Origin: CAVONB01 sp963697205
GTDB lineage: Bacteria; Pseudomonadota; Alphaproteobacteria; Rhizobiales; Hyphomicrobiaceae
Reading direction: 5' to 3'
Length of the DNA stretch: 64,000 nt
Assembly (NCBI GenBank): GCA_963697205.1
Contig: CAVONB010000013.1
Location: 558,001 to 622,000 of the forward strand
Shown: one piece after another, positions 49,223 through 58,654 of the stretch
How positions within the stretch are numbered: the first letter of the stretch is position 1
Layout: each line of letters begins with the position of its first letter
Notes under the pieces: generated by a model
Database searches by the model: none
Told to the model about the DNA's origin: nothing
Seen by the model: only the letters and a program-made list of their open reading frames with translations
Translations under genes and position numbers: made by a program

Positions 49223-50164
49223 TCACTGCAGGTACTGCTCGGAGATCGCCATCCCCAAGCGATTGGATTGACCGATGAAGTCGGCAAGGAACTCGTGCAG
49301 TCCGGATTGAAAAATCTGATCGATGTCCGTGTTGTTGAGTTGCGTGAGCATGCGTCGCGCCTGCAGCTGCGCAGGCCCCTGACGGCCATACGCATCGGCG
49401 AGCTTGTCGAGGAACTCATCGATCGCCTCCAGGCACGAGATCAGTGAGCGGGGCTGCTCCCGTCGCAGAATCAGGAAATCCGCCACCAGCCACGGCTGGA
49501 GATTGCCGCGATAGACCCAGTGGAAAGACGTCAATGCGTTCACACCGCGCAGCAGCGCTGCCCATTGGAAATAGTCGAGCCCGCCACCCACCTGCTCCTG
49601 TTCGGGCAGCAGCACGTGGTATTTGACGTCCAAGAGCCGCGCCATGCTGTCGGCCCGCTCGATCAGGCTGCCGAGCCTCTGGAACCAGTACTGATCGGTC
49701 CGCAACATGGTCCGGTGCGCGGCACCGTCGAAGCGCAGCGAGGTCGTCTTCACACTGTCGAGGAAGCGCGCCAGATCCGCATCGCTCATCCCCTTAAGCT
49801 CGACGCGATGCATATCGTTCCACGCGTCGTTCAAAATTTCCCACATCTCCATGGTGATCGTCGTTCGCACCGCGCGCGCATTCGTTCTGGCGATGTCCAG
49901 GCAATTGCGGATCGATGAGGGATTGTTCGGCGAATCCACAATGAACGCCACCACGTTCTCTCGCGTCGCCTCGTCATAGAAGGAACCAAAAAGATCCGCT
50001 GCCGCCGCCGTCGCCACCGCCGATTCCCACTCGTTGGAATGCCCGGCATACTCTGATGGCAGCGCGGCGAGCCGCTGCGCGACATCGAGGATGCGCGCGA
50101 GATTTTCCGCCCGCTCCACATAACGGGACAGCCAGTAAAGGTTGTCGGCCATTCGCGACAGCAT
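49223..50164 (-). CDS. Alpha-E domain protein of the Anbu cluster
   Basis: 313 residues, mainly alpha-helical. Start MLSRMADNLYWLSRYVERAENLARILDV is the alpha-E signature, with ENVVAFIVDSPNNPSSIRNCLDIARTNARAVRTTI and the conserved acidic and Arg residues later. Alpha-E proteins always accompany the circularly permuted ATP-grasp of this cluster and are suspected to help it or bind its product. The gene follows the ATP-grasp gene by 29 bases, so it is one operon. Confidence 0.93.
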   Translation of the reverse strand: MLSRMADNLYWLSRYVERAENLARILDVAQRLAALPSEYAGHSNEWESAVATAAAADLFGSFYDEATRENVVAFIVDSPNNPSSIRNCLDIARTNARAVRTTITMEMWEILNDAWNDMHRVELKGMSDADLARFLDSVKTTSLRFDGAAHRTMLRTDQYWFQRLGSLIERADSMARLLDVKYHVLLPEQEQVGGGLDYFQWAALLRGVNALTSFHWVYRGNLQPWLVADFLILRREQPRSLISCLEAIDEFLDKLADAYGRQGPAQLQARRMLTQLNNTDIDQIFQSGLHEFLADFIGQSNRLGMAISEQYLQ

Positions 50165-50193
50165 GATGCGTCAACTCGTCCCTCGTTGAGAAC

Positions 50194-51615
50194 TCAACCT
50201 TCGACCACCCAGGTATCCTTGGTACCGCCGCCTTGTGATGAGTTGACGACCAGCGAACCTTCCTTGAGCGCAACGCGCGTCAGCCCGCCGGGCACACAGA
50301 CCACCCCGTCGGCACCACAAAGCACATAGGGTCGCAGATCCACGTGCCGCGGCGCGATCCCCGCTTCCACCACGCAGGGCACCGACGACAACGCCAGTGT
50401 CGGCTGCGCGATGAACGCACCGGGATCAGCCTTCAGCTTCGCCGCGAACGCCGCACGCTCCTCCGAAGTCGCATGTGGGCCGACCAGCATGCCGTAACCA
50501 CCCGAGCCGCTCACCTCCTTGACGACCAGCTCGTCGAGGTGGCCGAGCACATAGCCCAGCGCCTCGCGCTCCCGGCAGCGCCACGTCGGCACGTTCTTCA
50601 GGATCGGCGCCTCGCCAAGGTAGAACGTCAGGATCTCCGGCATGTAGCTGTAGATCGCCTTGTCGTCGGCGACACCTGTGCCGATCGCATTGGCTAGAGC
50701 CACGTTGCCGGCCTTGTAGGCCGACAAGAGGCCCGGCACACCGATCGCCGAACCCGGATTGAACGTAATCGGATCGAGGAAGTCGTCGTCGATCCGGCGA
50801 TAGATGACATCGACCCTTTGGGGACCGCGCGTCGTACGCATATAGCAGATGTTGTCGCGCACCAGGAGATCGCGCCCCTCGACGAGGTCCACGCCCATCT
50901 TGTCGGCAAGGAAGGAGTGCTCGTAGTAGGCGGAGTTGTACTGGCCCGGCGTCAACACGACGATCGTGGGATCGCGCGACGCAGACCGCGGCGCCACGCT
51001 CGCCAAAACGTTGCGCAACGCATCCGTGTAGTTGTCGACCGGCGCCACGCGATACCGCCGGAAGAGCTCCGGCGCCAGTCGCATCATCGCCTCCCGGTTC
51101 TCCAGCATGTAGGAGACCCCTGACGGCGTGCGCGCATTGTCCTCGAGCACGTAGAAATCATCGCCGTCCACACGCACCACGTCCACGCCGGCAATGTGGA
51201 CATAAACGCCGCCTGGCGGCTTGAACCGCGCCATCTCCGGCTGAAACGCGGGATTCTGGAACACTACCTCTTCCGGGATCACGCCCGCGCGCAGGATCTC
51301 GCGATCGCCGTAGATGTCCGCCAGGAACGCATTGAGGGCCTTGACCCGCTGCTCCAGGCCACGCGACAGCCGCTGCCACTCAGGCATGGTCAGCACTCTG
51401 GGAATGACATCGAACGGGATCAACCGCTCAGCGCCGCGCGTATCGCCGTAAACGTTGAACGTGATGCCGACTCTTCGGAAGAAATGCTCAGCCTCCGTCT
51501 GTCGCGCAGCGAGCTTATCGGCAGACTGGCCCTCGAGCCATTCCGCGACACGTTCATAGCCCGGCCGGATACGTTGGCCGATCTCTCCCATCTCATCGAA
51601 TGTCGGTTGCGACAT
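50194..51615 (-). CDS. Circularly permuted type 2 ATP-grasp protein
   Basis: 473 residues, N-terminal DEMGEIGQRIRPGYERVAEWL, then the core VFQNPAFQPEMARFKPPGGVYVHIAGVDVVRVDGDDFYVLEDNARTPSGVSYMLENRE, and a C-terminal ATP-grasp part with VVKEVSGSGGYGMLVGP as nucleotide loop. Family members are amide-bond ligases by comparison, linking an amino acid or peptide with ATP. First gene of the four-gene Anbu operon, divergent from an unknown gene at 51840. Confidence 0.94.
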   Translation of the reverse strand: MSQPTFDEMGEIGQRIRPGYERVAEWLEGQSADKLAARQTEAEHFFRRVGITFNVYGDTRGAERLIPFDVIPRVLTMPEWQRLSRGLEQRVKALNAFLADIYGDREILRAGVIPEEVVFQNPAFQPEMARFKPPGGVYVHIAGVDVVRVDGDDFYVLEDNARTPSGVSYMLENREAMMRLAPELFRRYRVAPVDNYTDALRNVLASVAPRSASRDPTIVVLTPGQYNSAYYEHSFLADKMGVDLVEGRDLLVRDNICYMRTTRGPQRVDVIYRRIDDDFLDPITFNPGSAIGVPGLLSAYKAGNVALANAIGTGVADDKAIYSYMPEILTFYLGEAPILKNVPTWRCREREALGYVLGHLDELVVKEVSGSGGYGMLVGPHATSEERAAFAAKLKADPGAFIAQPTLALSSVPCVVEAGIAPRHVDLRPYVLCGADGVVCVPGGLTRVALKEGSLVVNSSQGGGTKDTWVVEG

Positions 51616-51839
51616 GAAACCTGCGATTGACGAAGTTGAAATAGCGCTTTGGGACTGGGATGACGGCGTCTCCGCGCGAACGCTTCTAGGCGGTCTGCCG
51701 CGCGACTGCCTGTAGTTTGATCAGCGTCGCGGTCCGCCACAAGCAGCGATTTCCAGCACCATGCCTAAAGATAAGGCACCATCTATCCTCCCGAAAGGCG
51801 ACGATGGTAGTGTCGGCGCGACGTCAAGGAGACCGCCCC

Positions 51840-52883
51840 GTGCGCAGACCGTTTGCGATGCTGTCCGTCCTGTTGCTGGCGATCCTGGCCATGGCGCACG
51901 CGCTGCGCATTGCGATGGGCTGGCCGCTGCTGATCGGCAACCTTTCGATACCGATGTGGAGCAGCGTGGCCGCCGTACTCCTGTGCGCACTGTTGGCCGT
52001 GGGCCTGACCATGGAAACGAGGACACGATCGGACACCGACATCGACGCCTGGCGCCGTCGCGAGCGCGACCGGCCGCGCGGACGCGACAAGCAACTGGAA
52101 GACGCTCGCCCTCCAGCCCCCCTGCGCAAACCCGCTGAGTACTTTCTGTTTGCCTCCGACGGCATTTCACCCAAGGAGATCCGCAACGCACGCGCCCGGT
52201 ATGAGCGCATCATGGTCGGCTTCGATGCCGGCAATATCACCGATGCCGCCTTGCGCGCGGCCAAGGCGGCCGGCGCCGAGCTGGAGATCTATGTCGAAGG
52301 CCCCGGCGGGCCGACCGGCGATCACTGGTCCCCCGATGAGCGCAAACGCATCAAAGCTGCCGCCGAAAGCGTCGGTATCGACACCCACCAGAACAATTGG
52401 ATGCGCGAGTGGGATCGCGTCGGCTGGAAAACCTTCACCTTCCGCCAACTGGAAGGCTTCCTGCACGCCGGCTACAGCGCCGGGGAGATCGACAATCTCG
52501 ACCGCGTGCTCGGCGATGGCCCCGACAAGACGTTGGCCTTCTACAAGGAATACGCCGCCCTTCACGCCGCAAGCCGCCTGCCCCGCCTCGTCATAAAGAA
52601 TCTATCCGAAACCAAGCTCACGCATCTAGTGGCTGCCATCGAGCAGCGGACGTTGCCGCGCGCGATGTTTTCGGAGTTCCACATCTCCGAAAAGGGCAGC
52701 GGCAATCGGCCCAAGCAGGACGCACTATCCTCGCGCATCGCCATCCGCACCGTGCCAAGCGACAACACCTACCATTACGACGCTCGTGGCGAATACGGCC
52801 TCGACGAAGCCTTCGTCGCCGTCATGTCGCGCGACGAAAACACCGCCGTCGCAACAGCCGGTGCACCGACAGTGACCACCTGA
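51840..52883 (+). CDS. Unknown membrane-anchored protein, divergent from the Anbu operon
   Basis: 347 residues from a GTG start with AAGGAG eight bases upstream; the frame is open further 5' but the site fits this start. An N-terminal part has two hydrophobic helices (AMLSVLLLAILAMAHALRIA and SVAAVLLCALLAVGL), a basic linker, then a soluble domain (about 110-347) that includes RYERIMVGFDAGNITDAALRAAKAAGAELEIYVEGPGGP and NLDRVLGDGPDKTLAFYKEYA. It loosely resembles a TIM-barrel polysaccharide hydrolase such as GH114, but this is only weak similarity. No confident family. Confidence 0.7.
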   Translation: MRRPFAMLSVLLLAILAMAHALRIAMGWPLLIGNLSIPMWSSVAAVLLCALLAVGLTMETRTRSDTDIDAWRRRERDRPRGRDKQLEDARPPAPLRKPAEYFLFASDGISPKEIRNARARYERIMVGFDAGNITDAALRAAKAAGAELEIYVEGPGGPTGDHWSPDERKRIKAAAESVGIDTHQNNWMREWDRVGWKTFTFRQLEGFLHAGYSAGEIDNLDRVLGDGPDKTLAFYKEYAALHAASRLPRLVIKNLSETKLTHLVAAIEQRTLPRAMFSEFHISEKGSGNRPKQDALSSRIAIRTVPSDNTYHYDARGEYGLDEAFVAVMSRDENTAVATAGAPTVTT

Positions 52884-52942
52884 TGGGCGGCAGATCCGCC
52901 CTGGCGGCGCCCGCCGCGCCATACCACCGCCGACAAAGCAAA

Positions 52943-52968
52943 CGGGGCGAGCCGCAAGGTTCGCCCCG
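52943..52968 (-). terminator. Hairpin between convergent genes
   Basis: An 11-bp stem (one G-T pair) with a GCAA tetraloop separates the convergent unknown gene and the EF-G paralogue. On the minus strand it is followed by TTTGCTTTG, which suits termination of the EF-G-type gene; it may serve both. Confidence 0.65.
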
Positions 52969-53024
52969 ACGCCCATCCGCAAGCCCCGGCGTCGCAACGC
53001 CGGATGCCGCTCACTCCGCTTCCG

Positions 53025-55073
53025 CTATTCGGCGGCCTGCTTGTGCTCGGCCAGCACCGTGTCGGCCATCTTGCCCGTCAACTCGCTCAGGTGGTCGAAC
53101 GTCGCCGTGAAGCTGCCGACCCCCGCCGTCGCCGAGCGCAACTCAACGATCAGGTCGTCGATCTCCGAGGCCGGCAGTTGAGCCTGGACAGTGTCCCAAC
53201 CCGGCCAGCCCTCTCGCCCGTCGAAGCCGAGGATACGGCCACGCCGCTGCGAGATCATGCCGTTGATCGTCGCCGTCGCGTCCGACGGCGCATTAATCTC
53301 GACCGCCATCACCGGCTCCAGCAGCACCGGACTACACTTCGGCAGGCCCTCCGACATCGCCAGCCGACCGGCCTGCCGGAATGCCATGTCGGAGCTGTCG
53401 ACCGTATGATAGGAGCCGTCGAGCAGCGTCACGGCGACGTCGACGACGTTGAAGCCGAGCGGCCCGTGCTTCAGGTAGTCGGACACACCGATCTCGACGG
53501 AGGGAATGAACTGCTTGGGCACCGCGCCGCCCGTGATTTTCTCGTCGAACAGGAAGCCCGAGCCGCGCGGCAACGGCTTGATCGCCAGCACCACGTCGCC
53601 GAACTGCCCGTGCCCGCCGGTCTGCTTCTTGTGCCTCCCGCGCACCTCCGCGCCTGAGCGAATGGTCTCCTTGTAGGGCACCTGACGACGCCGGCGCTCC
53701 GCTGAGATCTGATACTTGCGCGCCAGCCGCTCGAAAGCGACGCGCAGGTGCATCTCGCCCTGCCCGAGCAGCACCACCTGGTGCGTCTCCTTGTCGTGCT
53801 CGAGTACCAACGAGGGATCCTCGTCGATCAGCTTGGCCATGGCCGCCGACAGCTTGACCTCGTCCTTGCGGTCCTTGAGCACAATCGCGGAGCCGTAGAC
53901 CGGATGCGGCGGCTTCGGCGCGGCGATCTGCGCCACCCCACCCTTTTCCGTCGAAACCGTCTCGCCGGAATGGATGGTGTCGAGCCGGCCAAGCGCAACC
54001 GTTTCGCCAAGCTTGGCCGCCCCGCGTTTCTTCGGCTCCTCGCCGAGCATCGAAAACACGCCGGCAACGCGCTCCTCGCCGCTGACCCCGTGCACGATCG
54101 CACCGTCCGCGATTTCACCGGCCAACACCCGCGCAAGCGAGAGCTTGCCGCCATGGCTCGTATGCAGCGACTTGAACACGAATGCGGCCTGCTTCGCGCC
54201 GTCCACGCCCAGCCGCTGCGCCGTCTGCTCCACACTCGGGCACTCGTGACGCAACGCCTTAAGCAGGCGCACGATGCCGTGCCCGTGCTCCGCCGACCCC
54301 AGGAACACCGGACAGATCAGCCCCTCGCGCAGATCGCGCGCCAGATCGTCGAACACACGGTCGCGCGGCGGCGGGATGTCCGACAGCAACTGCTCCATCA
54401 GCGCATCGTCGTAATCGGCAAGCTGCTCCAGCATGTGGAACCGCGCCTCTTCTTCCCGGTCCTTCATCGCGGCCGGCAACTCGATCAGCTCCGACGGCGC
54501 ATGCTCGCGATAGACGTAGGCGCGTTCCTGCGCGAGATCGACATAGCCGGTCGCGATGCCGTTCTCCCAGATCGGGATCTGGCGCAGCACCAGCGGCTTG
54601 GCGCTGGCCGGCTGCAATACCTCCAGGATGTCGCGCACGCGCGTGTCGAAGGTGTCGATCTTGTTCAGGAACAGGAAGTGCGGGATGCCGCGATCCTCCA
54701 GCTGCTTGAGGATCACCTGCAGCGCCGGCAGCCGCTTCTCGTCGGGCTCACACACCACGATCGCCGCGTCGCACGCCGTCAGGGCCACGGCCCCCTCATG
54801 CTGGAATTCGATCGAGCCCGGGCAGTCGATAAAGGTGAAGGTGTCGTCCAGAAAGGTGGCATGACCAACGTTCAGTTGCACACTCATGCCATGCTCGCGC
54901 GCCTCCACGCTCGCGTCACCGACCGTCGACTTGTCGGCAATCGTGCCTTGCCGGCCGGTCGCACCACAGCGGTAGAGGATGGCTTCAAGCAGACTGGTCT
55001 TGCCCGAAAGGAAAGGGCCGACCAATGCGATGCAGCGGGAGCTGCGGCCTTTTGGGCCGTCGGGTTGCCCCAT
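53025..55073 (-). CDS. Elongation factor G-like GTPase (EF-G2 type)
   Basis: 682 residues from the ATG at 55073 (or 687 from 55088). G1 is GPFLSGKTS, G3 is DCPGS, G4 is NKID. Domains II to V follow (VFKSLHTSHGGKLSLARVLAG, GQGEMHLRVAFERLARKYQ, GRHKKQTGGHGQFGDVVLAI, MISQRRGRILGFDG). The DCPGS motif has Ser in place of the His that triggers GTP hydrolysis in canonical EF-G (DTPGH). This is a paralogue of translational EF-G; its specialised role is unknown. Confidence 0.9.
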   Translation of the reverse strand: MGQPDGPKGRSSRCIALVGPFLSGKTSLLEAILYRCGATGRQGTIADKSTVGDASVEAREHGMSVQLNVGHATFLDDTFTFIDCPGSIEFQHEGAVALTACDAAIVVCEPDEKRLPALQVILKQLEDRGIPHFLFLNKIDTFDTRVRDILEVLQPASAKPLVLRQIPIWENGIATGYVDLAQERAYVYREHAPSELIELPAAMKDREEEARFHMLEQLADYDDALMEQLLSDIPPPRDRVFDDLARDLREGLICPVFLGSAEHGHGIVRLLKALRHECPSVEQTAQRLGVDGAKQAAFVFKSLHTSHGGKLSLARVLAGEIADGAIVHGVSGEERVAGVFSMLGEEPKKRGAAKLGETVALGRLDTIHSGETVSTEKGGVAQIAAPKPPHPVYGSAIVLKDRKDEVKLSAAMAKLIDEDPSLVLEHDKETHQVVLLGQGEMHLRVAFERLARKYQISAERRRRQVPYKETIRSGAEVRGRHKKQTGGHGQFGDVVLAIKPLPRGSGFLFDEKITGGAVPKQFIPSVEIGVSDYLKHGPLGFNVVDVAVTLLDGSYHTVDSSDMAFRQAGRLAMSEGLPKCSPVLLEPVMAVEINAPSDATATINGMISQRRGRILGFDGREGWPGWDTVQAQLPASEIDDLIVELRSATAGVGSFTATFDHLSELTGKMADTVLAEHKQAAE

Positions 55074-55427
55074 GGTGTCCTCCTTCACTCAGGCACAGGG
55101 ACGCGATGGCCGCGCCCCGCGCCTGAGCAGGCGCGACGCCATCATGTTCGCGCCGCTGGCCCAGGTGCGCAAGCCCCCTCGTTAAAGAGGCACGAAACGC
55201 CGGTTTCCGGCACTCGTTGCGACGGCCGGCAGCCACTCGCGACCCCGAACGCCGATGCTGCAACGCACTCGTCCGTGCACGCGCAGCATTCATTTTTCGA
55301 ATGGGGAGCAATAGATTTTATACATTGACCTGCGACAATTTTGCCTCATGATTTATAGTAAGCGGTGGAACCTCGTGTGGACTGCGTTCGTTCCTGTCTC
55401 GCACAAGGATGTAGGAGGTCTTTGACC
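55074..55427. other. Gene-free stretch between EF-G-like and a small gene
   Basis: About 350 bases with no credible gene. The last third becomes AT-rich and carries the promoter of the next gene; the rest shows no clear signal. Confidence 0.6.
55325..55353 (+). promoter_or_regulatory. Putative promoter of the 55428 gene
   Basis: TTGACC at 55325-55330, 17-base spacer, ATGATT at 55348-55353, within an AT-rich island. The -10 element is imperfect. Confidence 0.4.
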
Positions 55428-55694
55428 ATGACCACGGGCATCGAAAAGCTGAACAGAGCCGCGAAAGCCGCTGGCTTCGCGATGGTCGCCTCCGACGAGG
55501 ATTACGCCCCCGCGCCGCGCAATGTCCGCCATGCGCCACTGGAAGCGCCCGTCGCCCGTGCCGTCGAGCCGAAGGCGGAAGCCTGGCGTCCGACCAGCCG
55601 CGCTCTTCAGCCGGCCGGGCCGCGCGTCGTGGTCCGCGGCAGCCTCGTCCGCCACTGGCTGGCGGGTTGGGCCGGACGCACCGCCACCTCCTGA
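55428..55694 (+). CDS. Small hypothetical protein, unknown function
   Basis: 88 residues with the best ribosome site of the region (GGAGGT eight bases before the ATG). Begins MTTGIEKLNRAAKAAGFAMVASDEDYAPAP; the rest is Ala-, Pro- and Arg-rich with no membrane segment. It has its own promoter-like element and is followed by a terminator, so it is probably a real single gene. No family is recognised. Confidence 0.6.
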   Translation: MTTGIEKLNRAAKAAGFAMVASDEDYAPAPRNVRHAPLEAPVARAVEPKAEAWRPTSRALQPAGPRVVVRGSLVRHWLAGWAGRTATS

Positions 55695-56136
55695 TCAGCC
55701 TCCTGCCTGGTGGATACGAGAACGGGCCCCGTCCTCCGCGGCGGGGCTTTTGCATTTTCGCCCCTCCGGTCGAGCATGCCGACGGTAGCCCCTGACCCGA
55801 TAACGGCGCCTTGTCAGCGCCCCCTTGCGCGCCCGGCCAAGCAGCCGAACGCGCGCCCTCCAGCGAATCCCACTTGCGTCGCCGCAAAACCAACCGCGCC
55901 CGATGCCCGGCCCGCGCACGTCAGTCCGTTGATGTCGCGAGCCTTCCCCAGCACCCGCGGCCATTCGGGCCGGTCCACGATCACGTCTCGATCAAGAAAA
56001 GTTCAATGCCTGGATGCGACCATGGTCCGTTGACTTCATGCTGCCACCTTGCAAAGCAAGCATTGGATCTACGAGCGCCGGTCGCCTGGCGCACGAAGAT
56101 CGTACGCTTGCCCCTAAGCAGCAGGAGCCAGAAAGA
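55695..56136. other. Gene-free stretch before the cytochrome genes
   Basis: About 440 bases without a credible gene. It starts with the terminator listed next. The middle is proline-coding-like GC-rich DNA without a start and ribosome site. A TTGACT at 56031 may be part of the cytochrome promoter, but no good -10 was seen. Confidence 0.5.
55726..55751 (+). terminator. Intrinsic terminator after the 55428 gene
   Basis: Stem GCCCCG/CGGGGC with a 10-base loop, followed by TTTT. Confidence 0.7.
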
Positions 56137-56577
56137 ATGCTTCGTATCGCAGCAGTTGCCGCGCTCGTCGCCGTCGGCGCCACCGCCGTCTACGCGCAGA
56201 ACGTGAATGCCATCAAGGCACGCCAGGACTCCATGAAGGCGATGTCGAATGCAGCCAAGGGCCCGGGTGGCATGATGAAGGGCGCGGCTCCCTTCGATCT
56301 CGCCAAGGTGCAGGCATCCCTGAAGGTCTATCAGGACGAGGCCGCCAAATCGAAGGCCCAGTTCCCCGCCGACTCCAAGTCGGGCGCAGAGACCGAAGCC
56401 CTGCCGGTGATCTGGGAGAAGAAAGCTGCGTTCGACGCGAAGTTCGACAAGCTTGCCGCCGACGCCAAAGCAGCAGCAGCAGCCATCAAGGACGAGGCCA
56501 GCTTCAAGGCCGAGTGGGGCAAGGTGATGGGCAATTGCGGCGCCTGCCACAAGGAATACCGCAAGCCGAAGTCGTGA
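56137..56577 (+). CDS. Cytochrome c' (class II c-type cytochrome)
   Basis: 146 residues from the ATG at 56137, signal peptide LRIAAVAALVAVGATAVYA. The heme motif CGACH is at residues 134-138 near the C-terminus, as in cytochromes c', and the mature protein is helical (four-helix-bundle pattern: AIKARQDSMKAMSNAAKGPGGMMKG, LPVIWEKKAAFDAKFDKLAADAKAA). Such proteins bind NO or act in electron transfer in the periplasm. The next gene encodes a diheme cytochrome, and the two are probably co-transcribed. Confidence 0.93.
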   Translation: MLRIAAVAALVAVGATAVYAQNVNAIKARQDSMKAMSNAAKGPGGMMKGAAPFDLAKVQASLKVYQDEAAKSKAQFPADSKSGAETEALPVIWEKKAAFDAKFDKLAADAKAAAAAIKDEASFKAEWGKVMGNCGACHKEYRKPKS

Positions 56578-56728
56578 TCCGCGACACCACCTCGGCCTCG
56601 CCGGGAAACCCGAGTTTGACGGCGCGCAGGCTTGCCACCTGCGCGCCGCATCGTTTTGATGGCATGCGACCGCCCGCGCAGATCGATGCGCAAAGGTTCA
56701 TTCAAGTACCGTTTGGAGAGATCACCGC

Positions 56729-57694
56729 ATGCGCCTGTCCAGTGTCATCAAGGCCGCCGCCGGCCTTGCTGTTGTCGGCGGCGGCGCCTTCTGGCTGCTG
56801 ACGATGCCCCCGGCGCTCAATGCCCAATCGCTCGCCGGCAACTACACCGCCGACCTCGCCAACGGCGAGACCATGTTCAACATCGGCGGTTGCGCCTCGT
56901 GCCATGCGACACCCGGCCAGGAGAACCACAAGCGCCTCGGCGGCGGCCTCGCCCTGCACACGCCGTTCGGCACCTTCCACGTCCCCAACATCTCAACCGA
57001 TGCCAAGGTCGGCATGGGCGCCTGGAGCGAGGCCCAGTTCGTGCGCGCCATGACCAAGGGTATCGGCCGCAACGACGAGCATCTCTATCCCGCCTTCCCC
57101 TACACCTCCTACCAGCGCATGGCCTTGAAGGACGTCCGCGACCTCTACGCGTTCATGATGACCCTGCCGGCTGACACCACTCCCTCCAAACCCCACACGC
57201 TGCCGTTCCCCTTCAGCGTGCGGCGCGGCCTCGGCGCCTGGCAGCTTCTCTTCCTGGACGGCAAGCCGTTCACGCCAGATCCCTCCAAGAGCGCCAAACT
57301 CAATCGCGGCGCCTATCTCGTCGACGGGCCCGGCCACTGCGCGGAGTGCCACAGCGGGCGCAACCCACTCGGCGCAATCGAGGAAAGCAAACGCTACGCC
57401 GGCGGCCCAAATCCCGAGGGCAAGGGCTGGATACCCAACATCACGCCCCACGCCGACGGCCTCGCCGGCTGGACCGACAAGGACATCGCGTATCTGTTGG
57501 AATCGGGCTTCACCCCGGAGTACGACGCCGTGGGCTCCAGCATGGCCGACGTGATCAAGAACACCGGTCGCTTGAGCCCAGCCGAACGCGAGGCCATGGC
57601 CGCCTACCTGAAATCGCTACCGCCCCGGCCAGGCAAGAGCCCGAACGCGAAGAAGGCAGAAACCGACCAGCCAAGCCGCCCCGACGAGGGCTAA
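56729..57694 (+). CDS. Diheme c-type cytochrome
   Basis: 321 residues with an N-terminal signal or anchor segment and two heme-binding motifs: CASCH at 55-59 and CAECH at 204-208. Later segments such as YPAFPYTSYQRMALKDVRDLYAFM match the diheme cytochromes that act as electron-transfer subunits of periplasmic dehydrogenases. No dehydrogenase gene is adjacent, so its partner is unknown. Lies downstream of the cytochrome c' gene. Confidence 0.92.
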   Translation: MRLSSVIKAAAGLAVVGGGAFWLLTMPPALNAQSLAGNYTADLANGETMFNIGGCASCHATPGQENHKRLGGGLALHTPFGTFHVPNISTDAKVGMGAWSEAQFVRAMTKGIGRNDEHLYPAFPYTSYQRMALKDVRDLYAFMMTLPADTTPSKPHTLPFPFSVRRGLGAWQLLFLDGKPFTPDPSKSAKLNRGAYLVDGPGHCAECHSGRNPLGAIEESKRYAGGPNPEGKGWIPNITPHADGLAGWTDKDIAYLLESGFTPEYDAVGSSMADVIKNTGRLSPAEREAMAAYLKSLPPRPGKSPNAKKAETDQPSRPDEG

Positions 57695-57770
57695 GGAACT
57701 CCACCAGCTGAAAGCCCCTCAGCGATCAACAACCGCACCCGCGCACGACACTCACACAGGGCGCAAGACG

Positions 57771-58568
57771 TCAGCCCTGCGCGAAGCGTCGCCGGTGCGA
57801 CATAAGGTTTGCCGACGTCACTGCCAGCGCGGCCGCCAACGCCAACCCGTATGAGGCCACGAGACCGAGCGGCTCAACCGTCAGCGCGGTGACGAGAAAG
57901 AAGGCGACGAACGACTGCAGCGACAACAGCAGACCGCGCAGCAGCAGCGTCACCGCCCCCAGCCCCCATTGGGCATGCGTGAAGGTGCCGAGCACAGTCG
58001 TGATCACCGGAAAGGTCGCTACGATGCCGCTCGCCGCCGGCCCCAGCCTTTCCGCCGACAGCGCGATGATCACCACCAGCACCGCCGTCGCCAGCATGCG
58101 CGCGGGGATGTCCCACCAGGGCAGCACGTCGGGCGCGCGCGCATCGCGCGGCAGCCCGATCCACCAACGGCAGACAACCAGCATCGCCGACGCCAGCCCC
58201 GCCGCCGCGACAGGGCCGACCGACACGCCACTCAGGATCCAGCCCGCCGCCATGTACCCGGCGGCTGCCGCGACGATGCTCGCCGGCCAGCCTCCGGCGC
58301 GACGTCCCACCATCACATAAGCGAGCGCGTAGACCCCGATGCTCACCGTGCCCAGGAGAACGCCGGTCGATGCTTCGCCAACCCACCCGGTCCCCTGCTC
58401 CAGCCCAATCACGAACAGCACCGGACCGGTCATCCAGGGCAACCCGATAATCAGGCCCCCAAGCGTCGCGCCCCACACGCGCACGGCCAGGCTCATCGCG
58501 CCGACGAGCAGCGGCGTCACCAAGAGCTTCAGAAGCCAGATTGCCAGAGCCATGTCAGGATCGGCCAC
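57771..58568 (-). CDS. Multi-pass membrane protein, unknown function
   Basis: 265 residues, about eight or nine hydrophobic segments and very few charged residues (LLKLLVTPLLVGAMSLAVRVWGATLGGLIIGLPWMTGPVLFVIGLEQG at the start). An inner internal repeat of the pattern GLPWMTGPVLFVIG ... ATFPVITTVLGTFTH is suggested, which may reflect a duplication as in some permeases. No family can be named with confidence. Confidence 0.7.
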   Translation of the reverse strand: MADPDMALAIWLLKLLVTPLLVGAMSLAVRVWGATLGGLIIGLPWMTGPVLFVIGLEQGTGWVGEASTGVLLGTVSIGVYALAYVMVGRRAGGWPASIVAAAAGYMAAGWILSGVSVGPVAAAGLASAMLVVCRWWIGLPRDARAPDVLPWWDIPARMLATAVLVVIIALSAERLGPAASGIVATFPVITTVLGTFTHAQWGLGAVTLLLRGLLLSLQSFVAFFLVTALTVEPLGLVASYGLALAAALAVTSANLMSHRRRFAQG

Positions 58569-58654
58569 GTCGCCTGCGCCGGCCGGCCGGCCGTGGACGA
58601 ACGCCCGCCCGCGAGCGGACGCTCAGAATGCGTGTCCGATGCGCCGGCGGCCGC

